Assembly (NCBI GenBank): GCA_946894095.1
Contig: OX335652.1
Location: 14,469,001 to 14,533,000 of the forward strand
DNA length: 64,000 nucleotides
Origin: Incurvaria masculella
Taxonomy: Eukaryota; Arthropoda; Insecta; Lepidoptera; Incurvariidae
Reading direction: 5' to 3'
In this document: one piece after another, positions 1 to 11,104 of the stretch
How the letters are laid out: each line of letters begins with the position of its first letter
Numbering within the stretch: the stretch's first letter is position 1
Position numbers and translations under genes: made by a program
Notes under the pieces: generated by a model
Database searches by the model: none
Seen by the model: only the letters and a program-made list of their open reading frames with translations
Told to the model about the DNA's origin: nothing

Positions 1-104
1 CCTAAAGCTCCTCCTCCTTTTATATCTGGACGTTCTTAGATTATGAACCATCACGGCCGGCATGCCGTAAGACCCTTAGAAAGTGACTGTAAACGTCAAT
101 CAAG

Positions 105-290
105 GTGTATGATATGTATATATAAACGGGCTGTGAAGTAAAGACACATTAATTGAAGAAAGTGTCCAGTAAAAAGAACTACTTTACGAATATACTGCAA
201 GGCATGTATTATCGTAAAGTATTTATTTTTACTGGACTCTTTCTTCAATTGGTGTGTCCTTGCTTCACGGTAAATTATACATACATTAGT
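105..290. mobile_element. Fold-back MITE-like inverted repeat
   Basis: Two long arms face each other across a short centre. The left arm (about 109-189) contains GACACATTAATTGAAGAAAG and TCCAGTAAAAA. The right arm (about 210-285) contains the reverse complements TTTTTACTGGA and CTTTCTTCAATTGGTGTGTC. The whole unit folds into one hairpin of roughly 80-bp arms with scattered mismatches, as non-autonomous DNA transposons often do. A half copy of one arm lies at 32165-32232, which shows that the unit is dispersed. No coding capacity and no clear target-site duplication was found. Confidence 0.7.
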
Positions 291-295
291 AGTTA

Positions 296-412
296 GCAAC
301 GCACTTATCTCAACAACTCAGAAAGAAAAATACAGTGGTGCATGACCGGAGCGACGATCTGAACCCACCACCTCCCGCAAGTGCTCTAACCCATACACCA
401 CGAGCTGTACTT
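296..412 (-). mobile_element. tRNA-headed SINE, 5' fragment
   Basis: Read on the minus strand, this begins with a tRNA-like head: an A-box-like stretch (GGTGTATGGGTTAGAGCAC) and a B-box-like stretch (GTGGGTTCAGATC). It then runs into CATGCACCACTGT, a TTTCTTTC run and GATAAGTGC. The same order follows the tRNA-like head of the better copies at 58445 and 45631. Only the head and the start of the body remain, and the fragment abuts the fold-back element on its left. Confidence 0.6.
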
Positions 413-424
413 TGTATTTGATAG

Positions 425-1650
425 GTTTTATGCTTTTGATGGTATGAATTTTTAGTTTTAATAGCCTTCCCTCAAACGAATCTATGTCAGATAAAAACTC
501 AAATTAAAATTGAAATCACAATCATTCTCATTTAGATATCGAATGTAATCAAAATTGATAATTATTTTTCGACAGTAAATAAAGATGAATTCATGACCTA
601 CTTTGTATTGGACTATTTATTTAAGATCGAGCACAGGAACCGCGCGTGGCTTTTTAATTCGAAACTTGGTTTCCTGACAAACACAACCATTTATCTTCGA
701 CAAGACACTTTAGTTCAGCACGAGGCCGTCCATTTTTTACGAACACCATTTATTGTCTCAAAGATAAATAATTATTAGAACAGAATTCATTCATCTGGCG
801 CCCTCGATAAGCGTTCCGAACTATTTAACCCCACTTTATTTATGGCGCAAGTTATGCACCGAAATACAAGGGAGGATGTTGTGGGGTCGACTTGCCACAA
901 AAACTTATCTGGTGTCACTGTTGAGTTTTTCGACGCCGTCCGGCGTCGGGTGACAGTTTTTTGGTAAAAAACTAAACGGAATTGGGTTTTCTGTTACACG
1001 CGGTGACATAGGTGACGCAAAAAATGTAGCATCTGCTGGCTGTAACCATTTTGGGCTCATAACGAATCATTTAGTAATCACATGAGGTTTATACGTATCA
1101 TCTGTACTTACTCTGCGGGAAAGTGGTATGATCGTTTACGTATGTTTGTATGTGCATATTTATTTATTTTATTTTATAAGACACCTTAAAGGTAATCGTA
1201 GATTATTACATGATTTTATTTTAATATTTTTAAGCCAACGACAAAGTTTCATTGCTTACAAACTGCAATGTCTTACAACTTAATTATAAGTAACTTGCAA
1301 CATTTTGCAACCGTGTGTATGAGGGGTGTGTGTGCGGTATGTGTGTGGTGAGGGTGTGTGTGTAATGTGTTAACTTATGAGTAATATGAGTGTATGTATG
1401 TATATCTTTAGTGTATGGACTACGACGATTAAATACATGAAAAGAGATACATAAAACTTTTTATCATCGTAGAATAATTTCTGTGATAGATCAAAGAACC
1501 AGAAAGGAAAGTTGATACAAAATTAAACCCATGCACTGGGTACTTTATGCTGTTATGATGATGTATCAAATCAAATCATCTATCCAGCAAGTTTGAATGA
1601 GTAACTATAACTCACTCATCAGGTGTTAATTGACTTAACATATTATTGGA
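425..1650. other. Unassigned AT-rich stretch with a GT-rich patch
   Basis: No gene or recognisable repeat apart from a GT-rich low-complexity patch at about 1311-1372 (GTGTGTGTGCGGTATGTGTG and similar). A 61-codon open frame at 593-778 has no recognisable features and is probably chance. Confidence 0.4.
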
Positions 1651-1651
1651 A

Positions 1652-1809
1652 TTTAGGGCCTTTTTCACGAACTGCCAATTAGCTTAATCGCCACATATTA
1701 AGGGCTTTTCTTAGCAGTTCGCAATCAATACCGGTACAAATAATCAGCACTTTAGTAATATAGGCCTCTAAGTGTCGATTAAAATAAATCAGAATTTGGT
1801 TAAAACCAG
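1652..1809 (+). repeat. Dispersed GGGCCTTT repeat, copy 1
   Basis: About 155 bp running from GGGCCTTTTTCACGAACTG through TTAGCTTAATCGCCACATAT, AGCAGTTCGCAATCAATACC and AATCAGCACTTTAGTAAT to GGTTAAAACC. The same order of blocks occurs at 3248-3404 (reverse), 40692-40840 (reverse) and 49368-49506 (forward). It has no coding capacity. A short internal AAGGGC/GCCCTT pairing suggests a small MITE, but class is not proven. Confidence 0.6.
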
Positions 1810-2417
1810 CAGCTTACTTGATGCAAACTCCCATTTCATATTTAAAGTATTGAGTTTAATACCAGCACTTCAAATTGACGTCATGCAAATAAAACGTTTT
1901 CCTTATATTATGGCAATATGTAAAACGTCTCAAAGTTTTGCAGAAAAGTTTACCAGCATCATAAAATAAATCCTGTCAAGAGTGGAAATTATCTCACAAA
2001 CAAAACTGACGTTAATATGTTTGGACATTTTTTTCGCATTTGGGAAAGATCAAAGTGTTCCATACAAACACAAAAGTACCCGCCTGAGACAGTGCGAAAC
2101 TTCTTCCCAAATGCTGAGCCAAGAAAGTCGTCTGTACCTTGAGGGTATTCAAGTAGCTTACCTATCTAAAGGGAGGGAACTAGGCTTTGAAACAAAATGC
2201 GTTTGCATACATTAAACTATAAGAATGCCGGAGATAGGGGCGAGGGTAGAAACATAACACGAGTCTCTCGGGGGAAGTATGTTTGAGCCACATTGATAGC
2301 GAAGAGACTAGTGGTCGGATATTGTGACGCTTTTAATGTTAACTTAAATGCGTAGAGCTATAAAATAAAAAAGATCAGGTCCTTGGATTCACGAGCATTG
2401 AAATGTTTTGTATTAAA
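1810..2417. other. Unassigned stretch
   Basis: AT-rich DNA with no recognisable gene or repeat. A 77-codon open frame at 1982-2215 shows no domain or signal peptide. Confidence 0.4.
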
Positions 2418-2850
2418 CTAACTGAGGTATCCGGCTCCGCTCGGGTCAACGTCGTTTAGGACTGATTACGGGTTGACTTTTTGGTTAAAAAGTAGTCCAA
2501 AGGGCTGGTCAAAAAGGCTGATCCAGGACAATGTATTAATCTTTTAAACAAAATCGATTGAGCCGATATGGCATTATTTAATGACATTACATCCAAATAT
2601 TCCCATTTTGAGCTTCATAAATATTTGGTGCAATTTTTTCAAACAACATTTAAAAGCAAGCGCCGCCAGAACCGTCATGCACTGGCATTGCTACACGGAA
2701 ATGAATAGAAAACTAATACAGCCAGGATTAGCAAGCCTAACAAGTAAGGGGACCCAAAGTTTTTCGTGGAATTCAATCCACAGCCATCTTCAACAAACGG
2801 TAACCCATCCCGAGTCTGACTGCGCCCAGAGAAACTGAAAGTCGCCAGTA
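2418..2850 (+). mobile_element. RTE-like element fragment, diverged copy A
   Basis: Starts with CCGGCTCCGCTCGGGT and continues with TAAAAAGTAG, CAGGACAATGTAT, GAGCCGATATGGCAT, TTCCCATTTTGAGCTTC and GCCGCCAGAACC. This is the same block order as the copies at 41608, 43342 and 44493, but clearly more diverged. It stops near CTGACTGCGCCCAGAGA with no 3' tail, so it is an old truncated copy. Assignment to the RTE clade rests on the tails of the better copies. Confidence 0.6.
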
Positions 2851-3247
2851 TCGTAACTATGATAACTGAAACATGTTCCTGATTGTTTTTGCAGGAAGTA
2901 CAATGGTTTGAATCACGCTAAAACACTTTCATTGTATTTCCTAACCGGTGAGCGAGATAATCACAGTGGAAAACAATCTAAACGCCAAAATAATTACCTA
3001 AATTAATTAATAAATAAATAAAAACCCTTAACACAAACATCTGAATTTATATTAATTCGATTTTTAAAATAAGCGGAAATAGTTGTAATTTAATTACTTC
3101 AGATGAATACGGGATACTTGTTTCTGCTTATTTTCAAAATCCAAGTATAATTCTTCGAAACGTTACTATTGCATCACCATTGCAAATGTAACACGTAACT
3201 CATTCATTTAATAAGTAATTTAAGACCTTATGCCATTAAGCCTGCAT
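2851..3247. other. Unassigned stretch
   Basis: AT-rich spacer between the RTE-like fragment and the GGGCCTTT repeat. Nothing recognisable was seen apart from a TTAATTAATAAATAAATAAA run near 3003-3022. Confidence 0.4.
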
Positions 3248-3404
3248 GGTTTTCACCAAGTACTGATTTATTTAAATTAACACTTAAAGGGCCTTTATTA
3301 CTGAAGTGCTGATTGTCTTTGTATCGGTATTGATTGCAAGCTGCTAAGAAAGGCCCTTAATATATGGCGATTATGCTAATCAGCAGTAGGTGAAAAAGGC
3401 CCTT
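3248..3404 (-). repeat. Dispersed GGGCCTTT repeat, copy 2
   Basis: Reverse-orientation copy of the repeat at 1652-1809. On the + strand it opens with GGTTTTCACCAAGTACTGAT and closes with GGTGAAAAAGGCCCTTA. The inner blocks AGTGCTGATTGTC and CAAGCTGCTAAGAAAGGCCC match the other copies. Confidence 0.6.
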
Positions 3405-3727
3405 AGTATTTTAGGGTGCGTTGTTTGCTTCCGTCAGTGCAGTTCTTCTAACCTGAATTGTAAAATAACCTGAATTTTAATCTCCCAGGTATCAAGTTGC
3501 TCGGATACTTGACTAGTTTTACCGTGAGACATATCAAACTGCAAACATAATTGGTTATTATTCATCCAAAAAGTATATGATCACGCATTGTTGTTAATTT
3601 TTCAAGAAACAACTCTTTATAATTCCTTAGTCAGAAAGGGAATATATTGTTTTATTTGAATTTATTGACTTTCTCTCGCACTGCCACCAAAGCGTATTAA
3701 CAGCGCCATCTACCTAAACGCCTTGTA

Positions 3728-5007
3728 AGATCGTAAAAAAAGTTTCTTCGCATTTTTTAAGAAAATTCAAAACATTTTTTAATATGGTTTATTTACATTT
3801 AACTAAAGTATGTAGGTACCATTTTGTTCGATAACTTTTTGCCATCTTGTAGGTAGGGACATGATCCCATTGCTATAGAAATATTGGGACTTCTGATCAA
3901 TATACCGCGACAAGTGGTTTTGGCAGTCCTCTCGTGATGTTAACCTGACACTGCCTAAAGAATTCTGAAGAGACCTAAACAGGTGGAAATCTGAAGGTGC
4001 AAGGTCAGGACTATACGGCGGATGCATTAACACCTCCCAGCCAAACTCTCTTAGTTTTTGCTGAGTGGCTAAAGATGTGTGAGGTCTAGCGTTATCATGA
4101 TGAAAAACCACACCCCTTCTGTTGATTAATTCCGGCCGCTTTCTCTCAACTTCTTGCTTTAATCTCATCAGTTGTTCGCAGTAGAGTTCAGAATCGATGG
4201 TCCTGCCTGGTGGTAACAGCTCATAATGAATAATGCCTTTCCAATCCCACCACACACACAGCATCACCTTGTTGCGAGTTAACCCGGGTTTCGCCACAGT
4301 CTGTGAAGCTTGACCGGCCTTTGACCACGACCTTTTTCGCACGTTCTTGTCGTACGTGATCCACTTTTCATCACCAGTTATCAGCTTCTTCAAAAATGGT
4401 TCGGTTTCATTACGTCGTAATAAAGAATCACAAATGAGTACACGGTTCATTAGGTTTCTTTCAGTGAGCTCGTGAAGTACCCAAATATCGAGCTTTTTTG
4501 TGTACCCAGTTTTTCTCAAATGCGCCAAAACTGTTTTGTGGTCAATTCCTAGTTCTTCAGCTACGTCGTAACTACTGATATGCCGATCTTGCTCCACTTT
4601 TTCAAGAATGGCATCCATTTTATCCGTAATAGGGCGACCACAGCGACGTGCATCTTTGACATCAAAATTTCCGGATTGAAAACGCTTAAACCAAATTTGT
4701 GCTACTCTCACAGACACTGCACTAGGTCCATAAACATCGCAAATTTTTTTCGCGGCTTGCGTTGCATTTTTACCTTTTTTGTAGTAAAATTTTAAAATGT
4801 ATCGAATTTCTTCATTAGATTCACTCATTTTGACAGTACGAAAAACAAATGAGAATCACACATTTTCCTAATTTGAATTTGGAATTATGTTCTTTAAAAT
4901 TTAAACTTTCAATGATACCAAAACCAGCCAGATACAAATAGTATAGCCAAAGAGATTTTATTACAAGTTCATACATACTATAATGCGAAAATACTTTTTC
5001 CCCGACC
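3728..5007 (-). mobile_element. Full-length mariner transposon
   Basis: A 1.28-kb element, the normal mariner size, with terminal inverted repeats. The left end (3728-3754) starts AGATCGTAAAAAAAGTTTCT. The right end (4982-5007), read inward on the minus strand, starts GGTCGGGGAAAAAGTATTTT. Both finish in TCGCATT. TA dinucleotides flank it at 3726-3727 and 5008-5009, as expected for TA target duplication. The TIRs match imperfectly, mainly in their outer 8-10 bases. The single transposase frame is intact. Irritans/cecropia-type affinity is inferred from the similarity of the protein to SETMAR-type mariners. Confidence 0.92.
3803..4828 (-). CDS. Mariner transposase, intact
   Basis: 341 residues, ATG to stop, with no frameshift; mariner transposases are normally about 340-350 residues. 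It would bind the inverted repeats of its own element and catalyse cut-and-paste transposition in the nucleus. Residues 1-115 look like the paired helix-turn-helix DNA-binding region, with the GRP linker motif at 64-66. The catalytic triad is Asp153 (in TGDEKWI), Asp245 (in HHDNARPH) and Asp280 (in YSPDLAPSDFH). There are 34 residues between the last two, the DD34D signature of mariners. The conserved WVPHEL motif is WVLHEL here (residues 116-121), a Pro-to-Leu change that may affect activity. It is the only intact long frame in the window. Recent insertion is plausible, but a mildly mutated inactive copy cannot be excluded. Confidence 0.95.
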   Translation of the reverse strand: MSESNEEIRYILKFYYKKGKNATQAAKKICDVYGPSAVSVRVAQIWFKRFQSGNFDVKDARRCGRPITDKMDAILEKVEQDRHISSYDVAEELGIDHKTVLAHLRKTGYTKKLDIWVLHELTERNLMNRVLICDSLLRRNETEPFLKKLITGDEKWITYDKNVRKRSWSKAGQASQTVAKPGLTRNKVMLCVWWDWKGIIHYELLPPGRTIDSELYCEQLMRLKQEVERKRPELINRRGVVFHHDNARPHTSLATQQKLREFGWEVLMHPPYSPDLAPSDFHLFRSLQNSLGSVRLTSREDCQNHLSRYIDQKSQYFYSNGIMSLPTRWQKVIEQNGTYIL

Positions 5008-5009
5008 TA

Positions 5010-7429
5010 TTATGATTGAGCTCTGCATCGTTACGGGCTTATTCCTGCAGCGGGAGTACAAATAATTTCATCCAGCAGACAAACTTACGTACGTAGGCTT
5101 TATCTTGTGTGCGGAACACTTGTCGCCAACCTGTAGCGTAAACATTGTTATGTCGAGTGAGATTGTCAAAATAAACCCACACCATAGACGAATCTCGACA
5201 TAGAATAAATTTTGTCCATTTGCGGGTGCACAAATAAATTTAATCCTACTAATTTTCACGGAGGTGAAGTCACCTCGATAAATTAATCGAGCTTTCAATG
5301 TGTGATATCACATCAGATAAAAATCGTCGACTAAAGTCCTTATCTCTCTAGCTCGACAAGTATCCACTTTTATTTGTGCTCCCGCTGTTGGTAGTAAAAA
5401 ACTCTTGTCGCATCGCTCCAATTGTGCCCAGCATGTGAGTGTTTTGGCGATTACGCCCGTGGAATTCACGAACAGGGCGCGTCTTCCAACCCCACCTCGA
5501 GGGAGGATAGTTCGGACTGTAAGGCTATAAGCTAGGGGCCGTAGCCTCATTATCAAACGGCGGCACACGATCCTTTACGGTTATTCGAGAGATGCCGTGG
5601 TTAATTGTCGGGGCAGATTTGCAAATATTCGGTTGAAGGATCAAGGATAATGTAGGTGAAGAGTTCGCGGAGAATTTCGAGAGGAACTTTGATTACACGT
5701 AGAGAGCTATGGGTATTTGGAAAATGTTTCAGAAATGCGTTTTAGCTCTGTAATGTTGATTGCTGACCCTTCTTGGAGCACCCAAAAAGGATTTTTGATT
5801 GTATGACTTCGTATATATAATATATACGAGTATGCACTTATTTAGTGTGGTGATCCGGCGTTTAAGTACCTTGGGATGGACGTCTAGTAATTTTTTAAAG
5901 TCCGTTTTTTTTTTCGGTGAAGGTTATACGATGAGAAGGCGTATTCGTAAAGAAAGTAAAGTGTGCAGGTGAATAATGGTCCCAAACTCCATTGGTCAAG
6001 GGAGTGTGTTGATTCACTTACCAGGTAGACACTGCCTCATCACGTAACCGGTCATCACCGACGCAGCTCGTCACGTAACCGGCTATTATGCAACTTTTGA
6101 TGATTTGTCTAATTGTTTGAATTATTAAATTATAATTACTATTAAAAAGTTAGTCAAAAGTCAAAGTATTTTTTTTTATTTCAATTCAATGGTAAGTAAG
6201 TTACTAGAAACTGGAAAGTTGCATGCCTCATTTGTAGACAGCCACAATGTTCAATCAGTTAAGATAACCATTTCAAAATCATCTGATTTGTCACATGTGT
6301 ATTTTTCACCAATGTGTACTGTTCAATTGGTTAAAATAACTCTTTAATATTAACTGTTTGGGCTCATTTACAGATACTAATCGAATTAAATTCATATTAA
6401 TGAGAAATAATTTATCATAAATTATTGTATTTTAACCATGCTAAAACAGAGAACAGTTGGAAATATTTTTTTGAATGTGATGGTTTAATTTTCGTTTAGA
6501 GGAACGTTACCCTAAAAACTATTCATTATTTAAATAAAAAAACCAACCCATGTGATTGTGAAGCGAATAAATCTTAAGCGTGACAAAAGTTAACCCTTTT
6601 CCAAAATTAGGACTGTTTTAGTTTACCGTACGTGACCAAAATAGCTGAAAGTTCGAAAGCTTCCTAACCCTTGTTGCGGTATAAATTCCACCGGTTTCCC
6701 CTCGATAAAACTCCTATCAAATAGAAATCACAATATTAAAATTAAATTACAGAGAGTATTCTAACGCGAACCCACGTCGCTTTCGAAACTAACTTTTTAC
6801 GGAGTATAAATATACCTATGTGTACGCTTTGAACACAGTTTGGATGTTCGCGGAAAATGAATCTACCAGCAATATTTAGGACGATAGGGTCAAATAATTA
6901 TGAACCTTGTGGGGAAGGCGTAAGGATGAAAAAATATGTTTCATGGGCATTTAGGTTCTAGATGTCGGATGTCGCTGTGTAGAAATATACACTAACACGA
7001 ATGCAGCTTTGGAGAAAGTTGCCAAAGTTTCAAGCGACACATATTGATAACGATGTACTTTTGCGAATTTCAAGTCTTCCAAGTGAACCGCAGACGAGTT
7101 GAGAATAAGTTACGAACAGGGTAACAATTCAGGTATTTAGAAACGAAAGTTGAAAATAACCGTTGAATTGGTGGAGGTATAAGGAAGAAAATATGAAACA
7201 ATGGGGAGTTTTACAGGCATGCAGGTAATATTAATGCTTGGTAGTTCTTAAAATCGGTTTGAAAACTACTGAAATTTACATCCAGACTTACTTTGGACAG
7301 TTGCGACGGATCAATATTGATTGATTAAATATTTATATCGAAGTAATAAAGGTCGACAGGCAAGATTTTTTTTTTCTTAAATTACTGTAAAATAAAGTGT
7401 GGATTTTTTCTCATATATTACATGCATAC
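5010..7429. other. Unassigned stretch
   Basis: No gene recognised. Short open frames lie on the minus strand at 5039-5298 and 5308-5568 within somewhat GC-richer DNA, but they show no domain. A short inverted repeat surrounds 5811-5829 (CGTATATA/TATATACG). A direct repeat of CACGTAACCGG occurs at about 6044 and 6073. Confidence 0.35.
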
Positions 7430-7530
7430 AACACTTCACGCCGCTTTCCCGGAGGAGTAGGCAGATATGATAGAGCGCCATACGGTACGATCACAGCACA
7501 CTTCTTTCACTTCATGTACATAAACCATCG
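7430..7530 (-). pseudogene. LINE 3'-end coding fragment (C-terminal tail)
   Basis: On the minus strand a frame reads CCDRTVWRSIISAYSSGKAA and then a stop at 7436-7438. The same ending (CCDRTVW.SIIS.Y) is found on the minus strand at 11112-11160, and a degenerate version lies on the plus strand at 17134-17197. This is the conserved end of a non-LTR retrotransposon ORF, of the D-R-x-x-W-R-x-x-x type. The nucleotide motif TTCACGCCG..TTTCC.GGAGG.GTAG is common in lepidopteran genomes. It is heavily 5'-truncated. Confidence 0.55.
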
Positions 7531-8434
7531 ATATTTCTTGATTTTTCAATAATCATTTCAAATGTAAGATATTTGGCATAGTTTTTTGTCTTCCTGTTTT
7601 TTCCTATTTTGTACAATTATAGTTACAAATTCCATTATACATTCTGCGTAGTATACTAATTATTTATCCGGAAATCTATTCCAGAATCTATTTCCAATAC
7701 AATAAATTAAGATTTGACCCGTGACGAAAAGCAGGGTCGGCGATGCTAGGGGATTTGGTCTGCAATGCTTGACTAAGGCAATATTCCGTTTTTTTTAAAC
7801 ACAGCTGCAACATAGGGGTGCAACATTTTAGAGTATATATGGTTTAGAGGAATAATTTACTATTTTTATTCAATGCATGTGATATGTAAACATATATACA
7901 AATATTAATTGAATTCTGATTATATACGTGTGTCTATGTAACTTGCACTCTTGTGATCTTGTTATTTTTTCAACTGAGACTGTATATCATTTTATGTATT
8001 TATGTATTATCATTTCAATATGTGTTAAAATAAATAAATAAAAAAATATATGGATACATATTTCCTAAAACAATTATTGTCTTTTCAATTTTAAATAACA
8101 CGGATACACCGAATTGGATGGAAAATTCGAACTGATTTATCTTGTCACTTTGTCCGCCATAAATTCAGTCCGGTATGCTACGACTGACTTGATAGTCAGT
8201 CAAACTAAAATTATAATCAGTAAATGAACATTGATTTACATGCATTTTAACTGTAATATTGCCCGTTTAAGTAAACATGCAGTAAAACATACTTTAACGT
8301 GATATTTTTCTTAAAGGTTTTCGGTATTTTATTTTATTAACAATTTATCAGTCGTATTTGGCTTTCAGTAAAATATACTTTTTTTATGCTAAGCAAGCAC
8401 TTCGATTTTATCAGCAAATATGTATAATATGTCT
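7531..8434. other. Unassigned stretch with a possible SINE scrap
   Basis: AT-rich DNA. At about 8098-8130 the string ACACGGATACACCGAATTGG resembles the body of the SINEs described elsewhere, read on the minus strand, but it is too short to call. Nothing else is recognised. Confidence 0.3.
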
Positions 8435-8816
8435 TTAAGGTGGCCCTTCCCGACGGGACTAACTCGCACAAAACCGTGCTATTGCGCTCTGGAACCTTCT
8501 CAGTTTCAATGACAAAGACAAGCTCCGTGATGAAGAGGATGCAACATGTCCACAAAGCAGACAATGCGCATAGTGTTTGATTTGGTAAGATTTATTAAAA
8601 ATTTAATTACAAAACGACTAAAAGTAAATCACGACCGCTGTAGTCAATAATCAAACAAAAACCACTTTGACCAAATTTTCATGAAACTAGCCAGGTCGGA
8701 CTAACCTTTTCAAGATATTTTTATGTTGTCATTGAATAATCCACGTCCAAAGCTATTGTATAAAATGCGCTAAAAAATCGAACTTTCGAACCTTATAACT
8801 TGGAAACCAAACACTA
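8435..8816 (-). mobile_element. TTAA-flanked MITE, truncated copy
   Basis: Begins TTAAGGTGGCCCTTCCCG and carries CAAAACCGTGCTATTGCGCTC, ATGCAACATGTCCACAAA, ACGACCGCTGTAGT and TAACTTGGAAACCAAACAC. All of these are found in inverse order and orientation in the complete copy at 56190-56734. The distal end is missing because an AACCGACTTC element begins at 8817. Confidence 0.75.
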
Positions 8817-10060
8817 TTTTTAACCGACTTCGAAAAAAAGGAGGAGGTTCTCAATTCGTCGGAATCTTTTTTTTTTTTCTCTCTTTTTTTTATGTATGTT
8901 CACCGATTACTCGAAGACCCCTGAACCGATTTTCCCAATTCTCCAAATTCTTTTTTTGTTCGAAAGGGTATACTTTCTAGTTGGTCCCATTTTATTTTCA
9001 TCAAAATCGGTTTAGTAGTTTAGTACTAAACTATAACAAACATCGAATTTCTTAACCCCGCGAACCCAGAAATGTGATTTTTTAGTTACAGTAGCTTTCT
9101 TTAAGGGTGAGATTGCTCAGTATGAGAGGTTTTTTTTTAATTCAACTGTTGGGGGTATTGAAGGGGGTAAAAGAGGGCAAATTGTACACATTTCTATCTC
9201 TAGAGCCGCTGAACCAAGAAATGTCAGAGTAGGTTTTGTTTGAGATGGGAATGTTTATAAAGAGAATATTTTTGAAAATTTTACTATTAGGGGGTAAAAC
9301 AGGTCAAAATAAACACATTTAAGCGAAAACCACTCATGTTGAGATCTCCGAAACTAATTATCCTAGAAACTTAAAATTTTCAGTGACTTCTTTTTACGAC
9401 GAAAAGGCTCGCTTGTGATTTTACAAAATTGAACTGTTAAGGGGATACACGAGACCGATACTCGTATGTCCATATTTTCATACAACACTTACGCAAGAAA
9501 CAGACTCTCCGGAACAATGGAAGGATGAGAAATTCAGAAGCTCAGCGGTTCTGGACATTCGTTGTTTTGCCTTGTTAGGGTTCCGTACCCAAAGGGTACC
9601 AACGGATACTATATTACTAAGCTTCCGCTGTCCGTCCGTCCGTCCGTCTGTCACAGCGCTCTATCTCATGAACCGTGAACTCATGAATCCAGATAGGTAC
9701 CGGTCTACCTTTCGTCAGAAATGAGATTTCTCAATGGTTTCAAATCTCATAATGCTCGGGCATTGTAGGGTTTAGTAACAGTTCAGAGGGTTCGCATGAT
9801 ATAGTGAGGTGCGCATGATCTTCTTTCCACTTTGTATGTGAAGTTGAGCAGGGTGTCTCGCCCACCTTGAGTCAAAAAGTTACGCCACCACTAAAAAGCA
9901 AAAAATAAAATATTTTTAAATAAAAAAGGACCGTCTTCAAAAAAACCGGAACTAAAAAGCAAAAAATAATTGGTTACTCTTAATTAATGTACGATAAGCT
10001 ATTTTAATACTAACTAATTATGTACAATTTCTTAATTTTTAATCATCTTTTGAAGTCGGG
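8817..10060. mobile_element. AACCGACTTC element, composite copy
   Basis: Opens with TTTTAACCGACTTCGAAAAA followed by GGAGGAGGTTCTCAATTCGT. This is the start shared with the copies at 30361 and 34318. A possible far end is TTTTGAAGTCGGG at about 10047-10059, the inverse of the start, which would make a non-autonomous element with inverted ends. A GTCY element is inserted from 9576. The inner part (9060-9560) has TTTAGTAGTTTAG-type phrases but no reading frame. The outer boundary on the right is tentative. Confidence 0.5.
9576..9720 (+). mobile_element. GTCY element, partial copy
   Basis: Contains TAGGGTTCCGTACCCAAAGG, then CCGCTGTCCGTCCGTCCGTC, then CTCATGAACCGTGAACTCAT. These are the first three blocks of the full copy at 16751-17034. 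The rest is missing. It lies inside the AACCGACTTC element, so it is probably the younger insertion. Confidence 0.7.
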
Positions 10061-10083
10061 TACCAAAACCAGATAAAATGTAG

Positions 10084-10743
10084 TTGTCGTATTTATTACT
10101 TATAATATTCACAACGTATAAAAGTATTTTTTTCCAAAAAATCAAAACCATGCATATCGTATAATATTCACAACGTATAATTGTATACGTTGTGCAGGAA
10201 GAAAGTTTAAAAATAGAACCAACTCTTTGCATCATGCAGAACGTATAATAGTCACAACATATAATATTCCTAACGTGAATTCACAAAAAAAGAAAACCAT
10301 GCAGAACATATAATATGCCAAGAAGCACTTCATAAAGCGCCCTAATCTGGATGAATTTAAGGCTGAAATTGCTACGAATCGACATTCGTTAAAGAGTAAC
10401 AATTTGCTATAATTTCGAAAGGCCACATCTTACGCTAATTGAGACGGTCGAAAAGTCGCGTGCGAGTATACGCTTTAAAAGTATATTGATGAGGGCGCTT
10501 ATCGTATGAAAAGTTTTTGGATTATATGATATGCATGGTTTTTCTTTTTTTGTTAAATAAAGTTCATAATTTTATACGTTGTGGCTATTATACGTTATGC
10601 ATGGAGATTTTATTTTTTAAACTTCTTCATGCACTATGTATAAAATTATACGATCTGCCGATTATACGTTGTGCATGGTTTTAAAATGTTGTTAAAATAT
10701 GATATTATACGATCTTCATATTAGACGTTCTGCCGTTCCCCCA
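10084..10743 (-). mobile_element. CGTATAAT palindrome-array element, copy A
   Basis: About 660 bp rich in CGTATAAT and its complement ATTATACG, often as pairs such as ATATTCACAACGTATAAT or as pairs facing each other. It is the reverse complement of the element at 48635-49269 along its whole length: the central block with GAGACGGTCGAAAAGTCGCG, the GCGCCCTAATCT region and the ends TCGTATTTATTAC and GACGTTCTGCCGTTCCCCC all correspond. Both ends carry a CGTATAAT pair, forming long subterminal inverted repeats. There is no coding capacity. The class is unknown; a non-autonomous DNA transposon is the best guess. Confidence 0.75.
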
Positions 10744-11104
10744 AATGTAGCTGTTTGAAAAAGGCCTATTTGTCAGGTTTTATAAAACAAACAAATATTT
10801 TATTTTTATTATCATGAAAGTTAAAAGGTACGGGTATATTTCCGATATGATTGAGTTTCAGGCACAAATGCACGTGTTGCCAAAATGTCCAAAAAAAGCT
10901 TCCTCTATGGCCTTAACTTGTCGTTGTATACCATCATTCGTCGGGAAACAGAATGGAAAGGAAATATTAAAGGAAGCGAGGGGCGAATACAATGTACCGT
11001 AAGAATTTTCCTCAATAAAATAAAATCTCTCCCGTAACAGTTTTATTAGTATCAATATTGAAGCGAACACTAACCAATGGTTTTAGTTGTAAACTGTACA
11101 CATA
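10744..11104. other. Unassigned stretch
   Basis: Spacer between the palindrome-array element and LINE debris. Overlapping short frames on both strands around 10814-11070 show no domain. Confidence 0.35.

Noticed and set aside
5308..5568. 86-codon minus-strand frame in somewhat GC-richer DNA
   Set aside because: No recognisable domain, signal peptide, splice context or second copy; chance cannot be excluded.
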